Assembly: GCA_950295325.1 (NCBI GenBank)
Contig: OX485803.1
Coordinates: 55,071,554-55,135,553 of the forward strand
Direction: 5' to 3'
Source: Polytrichum commune
Lineage: Eukaryota; Streptophyta; Polytrichopsida; Polytrichales; Polytrichaceae
DNA: 64,000 nucleotides
A program made the translations under genes and the position numbers. How positions within the stretch are numbered: position 1 is the stretch's first letter; every line of letters begins with the position of its first letter. The notes under the pieces were generated by a model. It was not told the DNA's origin, made no database searches, and was given only the letters and a program-made list of their open reading frames with translations. Shown piece after piece: positions 46,484 through 57,573 of this stretch.

Positions 46484-48588
46484 CTAATGACCCTTCAGCA
46501 CAACGGTAGGGTTGTAGTCGACAACAAGTGCTTTGTCAAGTGCTGTGAGCAACTCTTTGGCATACGCAGCATGGACAGGATGCACAAGATACTCATCGCG
46601 CCCTTCTTTGGATTCGAAAGAAGAAACAAACACATGTGTGAAACCTTCATTCATATTCTCTACACTCACATCTTTGCCCCTGCACACACCATGTAAAATT
46701 CCAGATTTCATGTCAAAAAGGATACTGTAAAACCCTACACCCTAAACCCTAAGTCCAGAATCAGGCCATGTCACTGAACTGCTTGTGAATTTCCTACATT
46801 TAACCAAATTCCACCTTTCAAGTAGACATGACACAGCAGCCATCAGATGTGGACTGCTACTGATGCTTGCAAACAATCTGCACTGGAGCAAGCAGGTCTT
46901 AAATGGACACTTTTAACTGCACACCCACTTCTTGTAGGATATGAAACATGCAATTAGTGCAAGATGATTAGCAAATCCAAATCATGCCCGTAGCCATTTT
47001 CCTCATAAACTTTGGAGCTTGTATGAATATCTTATTCTTTTTCAAAGTGAAGGTTCTCTTCCTTGTTTAATAGTCATATACCCCCCGGCGTCCCCCCCCC
47101 CCCAAATGATGTAGACTATTGAGCCTAGAATGATTAACAAATTTTGAGCACGTAGTCCAATCTCTTATAACACATGATGCCTTTTTGGTGGACGTTCTTA
47201 GATCCACAACTAACCACACACTACGCTAATGGGAAAAAGTAACCATTTAAGATCCATCTACCTTAGTGCTATCTCTTGCATACATCTCTTGAATGTGCTT
47301 ATGCAACAAGAAAATTCTTCACTCCCAGGTTAATGACAAAGAACTGAATACACATCAAACATTACGTTTTCAATCAATCCATGAATTCTGGACTATATAC
47401 TCCTTGTGCATGTTGCCCTCTGTACAAAGAGACATGCAGTTTGTCTTCCTAACAAATTCCACCAAATCCTTACAGAAAAGCAAAGACAAAAATGCGTGGC
47501 AGAAACACATTATCCACATCCTCACTCACATGTTCCTGGCCTATTTGCATGCAAGCGACCTGGTTGATGGCTATGGAACATAGTACTTCACATCCTGTGA
47601 AATCTCTGTGGATTGAAGTTGTGACACTCCAGGGATTCTCTTTCTAATTCCTTTCAAAGGCAAGACATGGATACCACTTCAGTGCAATTTGACATAAAGT
47701 AGACAGGTCTAAAAAGTTTTTCTTTTACATGTTCAATATAATGAAATACTACTCCAATTCGTGTACTCTAAATTTTGGCTGACTTGCAAATGTGGATGGA
47801 GGAGCCAAGTTCAATTGCAGAAAAATTTAGAGCCTGCCAAGAGTTGATATGAATTTCCATAGGTGACATGACGCCATAACTTGGTCACGTAGTACAACCC
47901 CCCACCAACACACACACACACAAGTTTTTTGTAAACTATTGAGTCTAGAATGCTTAACACATTTTGAACACATAGTCAAATCTCTTGGAGACCCATGATC
48001 TCTTTTTGTTGTCTGTTCTTAGATCCACACCTGACAACACACCAATCAGATATGGGTGTCCATTTAAGATTAGTAACCGAATTAGGCCCACTTACCTTCC
48101 CATCCATGACACCCCATTGAGGTAACCAGACCTTAAAGGGACACTTTTATACCTACACTTTTGAAACATGCAATTAGTGCAAGATCGGCACCAATCCCAC
48201 ATCGTGCCCTTAGCCATTTGCCTCAAAATTTCAGAACTCATATGAACATCTCATTCATTATCAAAGTGAAGATTCTTGAGCTCATTAAATGGTGTTATAC
48301 GTCCCCCCATTTTGTTGACTACTGAGCCTAGAATGGTTAACACTCATCCTTAAGATCAACCCCCACAAAACCCCAAACGCAAGCAAATGCTAACCCTAAA
48401 CCCCTAGACCTGTTGAAGAGATCGGGGAAGAAGCAAAAGAGGAGATGTAGTACATACCATTCAAAGCCCTTCATGGCGGAGATGGAGTTGGGAAGCGCAG
48501 CATAGGCATCAATGAGATCTTTCTCCTGTTCGGGGGTGATAGAGTCTTTGAACTTGGCCAGCAAAATGTGCTTAATCACAGGAGCCAT
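46484..48588 (-). CDS. HS1: Stress-response A/B-barrel (Dabb) protein, HS1-like, 2 exons
   Basis: Exon 1 is 48588-48458 and exon 2 is 46679-46484, giving 108 residues, about the length of Arabidopsis HS1 (109). The 1778-bp intron has a GTATGT donor and GTGCAG acceptor and splits a Trp codon TG|G. The protein reads MAPVIKHILLAKFKDSITPE, then AMKGFEWGKDVSVENMNEGFT, HVFVSSFESKEGRDEYLVHP and VVDYNP, the typical ferredoxin-like dimeric alpha/beta-barrel pattern with the conserved HVF.SSF.S strand. HS1 was described as a heat-stable protein with antimicrobial activity; family members respond to stress. The start was chosen by alignment to HS1; the frame is open upstream but low in quality. The 5' leader contains a CTGT/TTGT tetranucleotide run (48643-48669). 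The intron contains dispersed repeats (46960-47280, 47930-48110, 48155-48345). Confidence 0.88.
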
Positions 48589-48861
48589 GGCGTACTTAGG
48601 AGCGCAGGGTTTAAGGAATGTGAAGAAAAGGCTGAATCTAGACAAACAGACAGACAGACAAACAGACAGCCAAGGTGAGTGTGAAGCAGCAAATGTATTT
48701 GAGAAAGATTGTGTGATTGGGGTTTCTAGGAAGCAAAATGAGAGAGGGAGGGAGAGACGCCATGTGAAAAGTGTGATAGTACGCTTGGCTGGCAACCTTT
48801 ACTTTGTAAGGCAAGTTATGTGGACCCACACCAATAATTTCCCAAGCCTATGAAAGGAGGG
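48589..48861. other. Leader and promoter region of the HS1-like gene
   Basis: The tetranucleotide tract at 48643-48669 (CAGA/CAAA type on the plus strand) lies about 60-80 bases upstream of the HS1-like ATG and probably in its 5' UTR. No TATA box is obvious. Confidence 0.4.
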
Positions 48862-48913
48862 AGGGCAAACCAACCCATACATTGGTTCCTCGTTGGAAGA
48901 TTACAGCCCTGCC

Positions 48914-49139
48914 CTATGATCGGGGAGAACTGGCAATTAGTTACATATGAACCGGTTGAGTTTGAGAAATAACCGGTTGAAGTTCAAGACTTCAGGAGAA
49001 TTACCCATCATTTTGAAGGAATCTATAGAATATATCCCAATTTAATAAAGGAAAACCAAAGGATGTTGACATGTAACCGGTTGGACTTGCAAACACTAGG
49101 ATCTCAACCGATTATGCCCAAATATCTCCCCAATTATTG
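48914..49139 (+). mobile_element. hAT-type MITE carrying AACCGGTT sites, copy h
   Basis: A 226-bp element with termini CTATGATCGGGGAGA and TCTCCCCAATTATTG. It is flanked by a perfect 8-bp duplication GCCCTGCC (48906-48913 and 49140-49147). The TIR consensus CAATGATCGGGGAGA fits the YARNG start of hAT elements. Three AACCGGTT palindromes lie at 48950-48957, 48971-48978 and 49075-49082; the first two are 21 bp apart. There is no ORF. Eight copies (a-h) are in this window. Confidence 0.92.
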
Positions 49140-49154
49140 GCCCTGCCTCCAAGG

Positions 49155-49531
49155 TACTACACTAAATATATCAATTAGTGAGTGTGGGAAATTAGTGAAG
49201 GTGATACTAAATTCCTTTACACTATGAATTAGTGCCACCAAAAGATCTTAAATTTAAGACTAAGAAGCATTGTTCATCTCAGCACTTGGCACTATTTACC
49301 TAAAGTACCGGCATTTGGCACTATTCACTGACAAGCATATGGCATGCATTAATCACAAGCACGCACTAATTTTATTGAAATTTACGGTAATTGAGCATAG
49401 AATTTACCGTAGTCATGAATTTAGTGTCACTTGGTAGCCACTTTAGCCCTCGGTAACTATGAGATTTGGCTAGATTGTGCTTGTGACTTGAATAAGTACC
49501 ACCCTCACTAATTGGTATATTTAGTGTAGTG
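49155..49531. mobile_element. MITE with CTACACTAAATATA termini
   Basis: Inverted repeats of about 30 bases: left CTACACTAAATATATCAATT, right (reverse complement) CTACACTAAATATACCAATT, both followed by AGTGAGKGTGG. It is inserted in the Mutator-like remnant. The flanks read GGTA and TGTA, so a 2-bp TA duplication (mariner/Stowaway type) is possible but not certain. Confidence 0.75.
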
Positions 49532-49555
49532 TACGGGTTGTTTCACCTCAGCCAT

Positions 49556-52500
49556 GGGTTGTTTTGAGTGCATTTCACCCGATGTTGGTTATGGAATTTT
49601 CATTGACAAGTTTTGAGATTAAAATGGGATTTATCCGCATGATCTTGAAACATGGGAGATGAGCTATTTCGAGGGGGGAAATGGGTGTGAACGATCCTTT
49701 GGGTTTATATATTGTATCAATTGAAGGAAGTGATGCATGAGAAAATGCCTTGTGTTATCCCCTAGAAAAGACTTTTGACCCATCAGAGTCACTTGGAAAA
49801 TAAGTGGAATGCTTGTGTGACCACACTAAATGGGAACAACTCAACTCGATAGTTGAGCACCTCCACCAACTCTCATGCCAAAATGTGCAAACCATAATAG
49901 GCTAGCCACCTTGCATTTAGAGTACATGACATGTCCCATATTTCTAACCACATATATGCAAAGAATCCCCTAAGAATTAAAGAGTGGCCAAATGCTAAAC
50001 TAAACGGTCGATGCGAGCACAAAGGCCATTTTTACATGATCATCAAAAAATATTTCACTTTTACCAAAATATACATCTTTGATGTTCAAGCAAAGTTTGC
50101 ATTGAAGTGGCAAACATTGATTGGAGTCAACATCCTCACATGAACTCCCAACACAATAAAACCATGACCACTTCCCACTTTGACATCTCTTTACACCTTC
50201 TACTCATCTCCAAATTGCATAAATCATGAATTTATGGGTTGATATCCATGTTGGCTTGATGTTCGTAGTTATTTGATTGTGGATGAATGTATTAGGTGGG
50301 GTTAATGTAGGGAAGAAATCATTCATCAATCAAAAGTTTAATCATGATTGCCGGAAGTGCATGTTTGTTGATTCCTTAACTAAATACATGGGCCCTCCTA
50401 ATTGCATTTGTTATTGAATGTGGAGTTATTGATGAAATTTGAAGACGTAGTCCAATCTCTTTAAACAAGTGTCTTTACAATGTTATCTTTGATCTTCACC
50501 AAACCCATACACCACTATGAAATACAGGTGTCCAATCGAGAAAAGTATCTAAAGAACACATGCATACCTTAAGGTAGAGGAGATTAATGCAATTGCATTC
50601 ATAGAATTTGGGCATCACGTGGTCTAGATATGATTATCTTATGAAAGTCAAGGTTTTGTAAAGATCTAAGATGGTTACAAAGTACCCCCTTTTACCACCT
50701 TTCCCCCCCCCCTTCCTTTAAAACAAAAGGATAGGCTTTATAGAGAAAGAGAATACTTATAAAGGTCGATAAGTATATGAACCTTGATCAATATTGAATG
50801 ACCATTTCAAGTGATTGTGAACGATGACAATGGATGTCAAAGCAAAATAAATGTGAGTTGGCCTTTCACTCTAACTTCCTAAGAAACCCAAATGTTCCAA
50901 AATATGTGTTGTTTTTTTGTGGGTTTTGTTGATCAAATGTGATCTATAAATTTGTATGTTAGGTGCTATGAGTTGTGCGATTCACTTGTGAAATCCTTTT
51001 GAGAATTAGACCTTGGAAAATTTTCCAATTTTTTATCAATCGGGAGTAAATTTCCACTATATTTAACTAGGATTTAGGTAAATATGAACAAAATACTTGT
51101 TTAAAATTAATAATGCACATGTGAGTATTTTTTGCACAATTGAGACGTGCACATTGCACAAAAGATTATTTGAAGGAAGAAACTAAAAGAATATGATGAA
51201 AATCCCACTTATATATACTATGAGAAGCATTGTGATTGAATATTCCCTTTAGATGTGTATTTATATAGAAATGACATAGTGTGCATGCAACTAACACATG
51301 CTACAACAATAGATGCAATCCACATCTAGTAGTGGTTATTGTCATTTCCATCATAGGGTCCGCTGATGAAAGTGCACATATAAAAAAAAATCAGTTTGTC
51401 CATACCTCATGAATAAGTCTAGATTCACTTAAAACATAGTTATTTGTTCCCCCAACTGGTTTGTTTGGGGGTTTAGGGTGTAGACCGTTGGGGGCCATAT
51501 CTCACTCACATTTAGGAATTCATGCACCAAACATTTTGAAATGATAAAATTGTTTCATATTCTTTGCGGCATATACATCATTGACTTTTGATTTTTAAGT
51601 CCACAAGTGCCTCTATCAAAAGATGAGGATTTTATCTGACAGTGTCCAATTTCCATAGCAAGGGCCCTTAAAGTTTCATAGTGCAACATTTTAGGGAGTT
51701 GTATGTTTCTTGTAGTTGTTGTTTTTATTACCTTGCTAATGGTGTAATGTTGAACACAATACACTCAAGAAAATTATGGATCTTGATAAGACATTAGGGT
51801 GAAAGAAATCTCCCTTATTTTGACCATTGTCACATAAACCTTATAATATCTTAGTTAGAAACACATGGATGGCTAAAAATTTCAAGATAATCTCCACCTA
51901 CACATTGTAATTTAACATCTATATGATTGGATTTGGCATTGAGTTCTTGGATGTGAAGCGAAATATGATAGAAGTTGTCTATTAATAAAAGGCCTTTGAA
52001 GCCATTTCAAGGTGGCCAACGATTAGGCATATAAGGTTTGAAGTGTACAAGCTACATGGACTAGACAACCAATGAGAGGAGAGTGGATGATAAGCTATGG
52101 GAGCAGAGAGTCATCCACGTACTCGAGTAGTTTATCAATCACAACTGATTAGGTCTTGGACATAATGTTAGAATGATGGATGATGTTGTGCCTTCATGAA
52201 TGAAAAATTACGATGAGTTTTGATAATCTTTATGCTCTTGGATGAGTGACCGGTTATGTGGTCACTCATCCAAATGTTTGGTGTGGGTTTTTTATGTGGT
52301 TGCTTCTTCAAGAAACTACATTGTGGTTGTATATGGATAATGGCAAGGCTTGTAGTTATAAATAAACATAAAAAAATGCATGACATTGAATTAAGGTCTC
52401 AGGAATATATAGAAATTATTCTAAGTTCAATAGTGTACACAATTGGGATGGTCTATGTGATCACTTCAAAAGAAAAGAAAATCTTCACTTTGTCCTCTTC

Positions 52501-52700
52501 TACCTTTCGCATCTCAACTCTATTTCTAGTACTAGATTTGACAATCATCGCAATTCACAATTGCTAACCGGATGAGAAAAATTCCCAATTAGATCCAACG
52601 CCCACAATGGTCTATGGAGTTGGAACTTGGAAGCGCCCATAATAGGGCCACTTATACATTGTTTTATAAGGCAATTCTTTTTTATGCCTAATAAAGATTA
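49556..52700. other. Intergenic AT-rich region
   Basis: Contains one copy of the 210-bp dispersed repeat (50370-50575), a C-rich tract near 50702-50713 and a 12-bp-stem hairpin at 52240-52271 (GGATGAGTGACC and its complement around an 8-base loop). No gene was recognised. A frame at 52256-52567 lacks an ATG and shows no known domain. Confidence 0.5.
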
Positions 52701-52864
52701 GGCATTCCAAGGCTTTGGATGAACGGACGGCGATCATCATCCTTCCGCCCATCCGGTTTCCTCCGAAGAGGCAAAAGTGATCCAAGTCGATCGACGAAAC
52801 CCCAATTCCAGACAGGGATACAGGATTCACGAGCTTCAAATTTGGAGTTCATCACATCGCATTC

Positions 52865-53935
52865 GGATCACAAGGTACTCTAATCTCCTCCTAATTTGTT
52901 CAGTCTCCATGTAACTTGCAAAATCTGCATGTTAAACATCTTTGCGCACTTTGCAATTGCAAAATTTTCCACTTCTATGTTGTTTCGGGTGGATTTCGAG
53001 GTTTTAGGTTTGTGAGATTCCTGCTTAAGTTTTGAGGTTAAGTATTGGACCAGACTTGCGGATGGAGATTGAAATCACGGGAATCACAATTGACTCTGCT
53101 TCTCATCTCTTCCTAATCTGTTCCATCTCCATGTAATTTGCACAATCTTCTATTTGAAACTTCCTTTTTGTTTTTTCGCAATTGCGGATTTTTCACTTCT
53201 ATATTGTTGTTTGCAATGAGGAAGCAAGAATATGGATGGCAGAGGATTGCACTTGCTGACACTAAATTATAGTCTGGCACAATTTAGGGATCGGGTGGAG
53301 TTGGAGGTTTTAGGTTTGTGTGATTCCTTCTTAGGTTTTGAGGTTAAGTATTAGAGTAGACTGGTGGTGGAGATTGGAAACATGGCGATCGCAATTTACT
53401 CTTGCTAACTTGTTCAATCTCCATGTAACTTGCACAATTTGCTTTGTGATACTTCCTTGTGCGATTAGCAGTTGCAAGTTTTTCACTTCTATGTTATTGT
53501 TTGCAATGAGGTAGAAGCACTCTGGATGACGAGAGATTGCTCTTGGTGACACGAATTTATAGCTTCTACTTTCTGGCAAAGATTAGGGGTCGGGTGGAGT
53601 TAGAGGTTTTAGGTTTGTGTCACGATTCCTTCTTAGGTTTTGAGGTTATATATGAGAGTAAACTGCTGTCGGAGATTGGAGGCACGGGGATCACAATTGA
53701 CTCAGCTTTTCATCTCTTCCTAACTCGTTTCTCCATGTGACTTGCTCAATTTGCTCGGTGAAACTTCCAGGTGCGCTTTGCAATTGGGAAATTTTCCACT
53801 TGTATGTTGTTATTTGCAACGAGGAAGCCGCACTCTGGATGGCAGGGGATTGCAACCGGTTTGTGTGATTCCTGCTTAGGTTATGTGGTGAAGTGTTGGA
53901 GAAGACTAGCCTGGGGATTGGAAGCATGTACTGAT
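52865..53935 (+). repeat. Four tandem units filling the leader intron of the NFKBIL1-like gene
   Basis: The units begin near 52865, 53081, 53386 and 53689. Units 2 and 3 are about 304 bp; units 1 and 4 are shorter. Each starts with a tract like GGATCACAATTGACTC and contains TCTCCATGTAACTTGCACAA, TTTTTCACTTCTATGTTGTT and GAGGTTTTAGGTTTGTGTGA. In unit 1 the start reads CACAAG|GTACTC, a usable donor (52875); in units 2-4 this has become CACAATTGACTC or GCAATTTACTC with no GT. The likely acceptor is GACTGCAG at 53950. Confidence 0.8.
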
Positions 53936-53957
53936 TGCATTGGACTGCAGAGGAACC

Positions 53958-55565
53958 ATGAAAAGCTCCAGATATGACGTCCACAAGATAGAGAGGAAGC
54001 TCCTTCAAGTCGCGGCGACAGGCCGGCTGTCTCGGGTGGTTCGATTGCTGGAGAGGAACGGGAAGCGGTTCGCGAGGAAGAACAGGAAAAAACAGTCACG
54101 CCGGTCATCCTCAGATGATGACGAGGAGTATACTTCAGGGCGTCGTCATCGTGAGAAAAGGAAAGCGGACAAAGAGTACTCCGATGAAGAACCTTCTACT
54201 AGCTCTTCATGCGATTCTCAAGATGAGCCAGATGGGAAGGGGAAGAGGAAGAGGAAAAAACACTATCATAAGGCCTCCTCGTCTGCCAAGAGTAGTAGGA
54301 AGTCGCAGAAGAATGATCCTTTGAGAGATGCATTGATGAGCGTTGACATCAATTGCATAGATGCAGAAGGTCTTACCCCTCTTCATCATGCTTGCTATGC
54401 CGGGTCTCTTGATCTAGTGGAATTTCTCCTCTCACAAGGTGCGGACTATGATGCTGAGGATGCGAAGGGAAATACACCTTTGCATGTGGCTGCCCGTCTT
54501 GGGTTTACTGAGATCATTGGAATTTTGAGAGATGCGGGGGGGAACATGGATGCCCCCAATGATGAGGGAGTTACACCTTTGATGGCAGTCGAGGCACGCA
54601 TTGAGAGGCTGCGGAAGCAAAAAGAGGAGAGCTTGAATCCAAAGAGGTATGTTGAACCAAAGCACTGGGGGACAAGGTTAGAGGAGGAGTTGAGTGAAGA
54701 TGAAAGCTGGTGGGGACATAGCTGGGGTGAACCGGAGAAGAAGAAAGAGTGGTGGAAAGAGGGTTGGTCTGAATCCCTGTTTAAGGAAGATGATGACTAT
54801 GAATTTCTGGGTACATCTCGGAAGGCGAAATCTAAGGATCCTCTTGAAGGTGGGTTGTTCAAAGAGTTGAATGAGAAAAGGAAGCGTGAGGTGGAGGAGA
54901 AGAATAGAGAGGCCAAGAGGATACTTGATGAGGAGATTGCAAAAGACAAAGCATGGAGGGCGAAGGTCTTGCAGAAGAAAAGTGTTGATCGAAATAAGGT
55001 CTACGAGAGGTTGTGGAATAAGTTCACGGAATCTCGTAACTTGTGCCTCAGCTACTCTGATGTGCCCTTCCCAGTCGAAAAAGGAAAGGAGACGGAGCTG
55101 TCAAGAGTGATTCTGCATAATGCTCCTCTTTCAGAACACAAGCAGTTGATAAGGAAAGAGGTGCTGCGGTGGCACCCAGGTATGGTAATCTTCAATTTCC
55201 AACATATCATGATCTGGTTAATGAATTTGATCTGGTATGTACCTTACAAAGGTAATGTTTGAACCATGGATTACATCCATGAGCAGGTAAATCTGCTGCC
55301 AAACATAGGAACAAAAGGTCCTGAAGCTTCATTGAGTTGTTGATACAAAAGTTGCATTTGAAGGTTTGCAACAGAATGGGGAAGTAGGTCAGGAGGGTTT
55401 GAAGTTTGTGTTAAAAGAGCAGATGGCTAATTGTTTCACTTTTTCTGTGCAGATAAATTTTTGCAAAAATATCGCACCAGATTGCAAGGTCCTGATCACG
55501 ATCGTATCTTAGCACGAGTGAATGAAATTTCTCAGGCGCTCCACCAACTCTACAGCGGTTTGTGA
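53958..55565 (+). CDS. NF-kappa-B inhibitor-like protein 1 homologue (ankyrin repeats)
   Basis: The coding exons are 53958-55179 and 55453-55565, giving 444 residues; the 273-bp intron splits the Asp codon in RWHPD. Start is the ATG in CAGAGGAACCATGA, seven bases after a good acceptor, implying a 5' UTR intron (52875-53950). Domains: residues 1-45 basic helical; 46-120 low-complexity acidic and Lys/Ser-rich with nuclear-localisation-like KGKRKRKKHYHK; two ankyrin repeats at about 136-205 (GLTPLHHACYAGSLDLVEFL, GNTPLHVAARLGFTEIIGIL) and a partial third (GVTPLMA); a Trp-rich acidic region (WWGHSWGEPE); a long charged helix (300-345); and a C-terminal RWHPDKFLQKY block. This architecture is that of animal NFKBIL1 and its plant homologues. 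Human NFKBIL1 has been linked to transcript processing and immune regulation; the plant role is not known to me. Confidence 0.85.
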
Positions 55566-56549
55566 TGTTCGAGTTAGCTCTTACATTAATCATCCAAGTA
55601 GATGCTGTCAATATCTAGTGTTATGCTTGTATATCACATGAGGATATTTTCACAGAAACTCAGGTTGAAGCAGTAAATCTATAACCATTCTTAGACAACC
55701 TATGCCCATAAACAGGTGGACAAATGAAGGTGTCTTCATGTAGTAATTCAGTTGTATCTGGTGTGGTTGAAGTGGTCTCAGCCCATGTTGAGGAACCCAT
55801 CCTATCATAATATTCATTCCCTTGTGTCATTGGAAAATCATTGGCTCGTTAGCAATGTGAAGATATAGATTGCACTCTGCCTATTATAATTTGGAACTGA
55901 AGTGAATCCTGGGAACTAAAAACTGCTGCATATTGTGGTTTTTTGCCTCTGGCAAAGACTGATGAAGTGGACGCTTGATGATATACGATACTCCTAACCC
56001 CAAGCAAGCACTGAATAGAGACATATTGGGGCTATGACATTGCAAAGTTTAAGGTGAGTTACATTGAAATTTCAAAATCAATGTTAGTGTAATGGGCTAA
56101 GAAGTTAGTATTGAATTGTGTATGTAGGTTGTTGAATAGAAACACAATGGGGATATATTGAAATTCCAGACAATGATACTGTGAAGTAGCAGTTTATCGT
56201 ATATGTAGGTTGTACACTGAGCGCCTTAAACCTTAAGGCCTCAACCTATTCCCCCCTAGTCCTTTATCCACAGGAGAGGATGCAAGCACCCACGTGAAGA
56301 GAAACTCCCCTTCTCCCCTATCTAGCTTTCTCCAGGCCTTCTATCTACTCCAGAAAATTGGCCAGCAACAGCTTCTTGGATGTGCATGTTCGTTAGGGAC
56401 GAGGTTTGCGGTTTAGAGCTCTGAATCACAGCCTAGGGGAAAAAAAATGGCTCTTAATGATGATCTTCTGGTGCTTTGCTAGCTTGTTGTAGGCATTTGG
56501 AGAAAAGGAAGACCATAATCCCTTTGCAGCAATTGTAGAGATGCTGTTC
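55566..56549. other. Convergent intergenic region
   Basis: The space between the 3' ends of the NFKBIL1-like and hydrolase genes, 984 bp, must hold both 3' UTRs. No other feature was recognised. Confidence 0.5.
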
Positions 56550-57572
56550 TTAGTAGAGGGCTATGGCAGGGTCTGTCTCCTGCAGTAAGGAGAGCATAAA
56601 GGAAAATGCAGAGATGTCAGCACTCCTCATTGCACACTGATCGCCACCCTTGGGACCAGCGGTAGCCTCACAACCTGCTTGTTCAAAAACACACTTCGAT
56701 TCCGGCCAGCGCTGGGAGAAAGCATCAAAATGATGCATAGCATTATGGTACTGCGGAAACTCAACCGATTTGTCATAGTTGCTCACTGCAACGTCCTTCC
56801 GAATCAAGCAATTCTCCCAGAAAGGATCACACTCCCCCATGTGCAACTGCATAGGCCTAAAAGGCCTCCAGAAGCTCAAACCCTTTGTAGCATTCCCAAA
56901 CATCAAATTATTGCCACATCCAGGGTAGAAAGCCACAGCACCTGCAAACAAATGATCAGACACATCCCTCGGGATGTTCATCTTAGGGGTTGTCTCCGCA
57001 GCCTCCACAAGTGTGGCTTGAGCTCCATGTGACCAACCGAGAAGAGCAACTTTCTTTCCATCAACTGCAAAATTTGATGTTAGATACTTCCATGCTGCCC
57101 TAGCATCCAGGTTTCGTTCAATGTAAGGACTAACACCGCCGGCGTAAGTTGACCCTGCGCATTGACGTTGCCATGCTTTGCTGTCCTGCACGTTTGAAGG
57201 TTGCCGAGAGGTGAAACTGTCAACGGCTATGGCAATGATGTTGTTCTCTGCAAGCTTAATTCCCCACTTTTCAACGTTGTTTTGCAAATTGGGAGTGCCA
57301 TCTGTGTTGGTGGCATTCACCACTCGGTTGGACCAGATCCCACTGCACCCGTGCATCATCACCACGGCGGGGTATTGCTTGCTAGGGTTGGAGTTGTAGT
57401 TGCTTGGCTTGTACAAGACTCCGGTTAGAGTTAAACCCGAACCAGGGAAGGAAATCATGGAGGCTGTGTATGTTGATGCTTGTACAGAATACACCGAAGC
57501 TGTATACATTAACATGGCTGCCATAACGGCCAATGGTGTCTGCCAGGATGCCATGGCGTTGATGATTTTCAT
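56550..57572 (-). CDS. Secreted dienelactone-hydrolase-like alpha/beta hydrolase
   Basis: Intronless coding region, 340 residues. Residues 1-32 form a signal peptide (hydrophobic PLAVMAAMLMYTASVYSVQA). An alpha/beta-hydrolase of the dienelactone hydrolase group follows: strand plus oxyanion turn VMMHGCSGIW (71-80), the segment IAIAVDSFTSR, the nucleophile elbow GWSHG with Ser181, the acid Asp249 in GECDPF, and His280/281 in MHHFD. The substrate is unknown; DLH enzymes hydrolyse cyclic ester bonds, but many homologues have other substrates. The closest pattern I recall, including the NATNTDGTPNLQNNVEKWG stretch, is in bacterial proteins, so an ancient bacterial origin is possible. An intronless coding region with an apparently spliced leader fits an acquired or retroposed gene. 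Start codon: the ATG at 57572 precedes a full signal peptide; Met7 is an alternative. Confidence 0.85.
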   Translation of the reverse strand: MKIINAMASWQTPLAVMAAMLMYTASVYSVQASTYTASMISFPGSGLTLTGVLYKPSNYNSNPSKQYPAVVMMHGCSGIWSNRVVNATNTDGTPNLQNNVEKWGIKLAENNIIAIAVDSFTSRQPSNVQDSKAWQRQCAGSTYAGGVSPYIERNLDARAAWKYLTSNFAVDGKKVALLGWSHGAQATLVEAAETTPKMNIPRDVSDHLFAGAVAFYPGCGNNLMFGNATKGLSFWRPFRPMQLHMGECDPFWENCLIRKDVAVSNYDKSVEFPQYHNAMHHFDAFSQRWPESKCVFEQAGCEATAGPKGGDQCAMRSADISAFSFMLSLLQETDPAIALY

Positions 57573-57573
57573 A

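Larger units (their letters stand above)
48862..49555. mobile_element. Mutator-like MITE remnant hosting two further MITEs
   Basis: The left end reads GGGCAAACCAACCCATACAT; the right end, in reverse complement, reads GGTGAAACAACCCGTACACT. Both match the TIRs of the element at 16732-17174. Without its two insertions (48914-49139 and about 49155-49531) it would be a hairpin of roughly 90 bp. No flanking duplication was recognised. Confidence 0.65.

Noticed and set aside
46738-46760. Telomere-like CCCTAAA units
   Set aside because: Only one or two degenerate units are present, which is expected by chance in AT-rich plant DNA.
52256-52567. A 103-codon frame beside a hairpin
   Set aside because: It has a non-ATG start and no domain, and its composition matches the AT-rich background.
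53940-53957. An earlier start for the NFKBIL1-like gene
   Set aside because: The upstream in-frame codon is TTG, not ATG, and it lies within the probable intron end; ATG 53958 directly follows a good acceptor.
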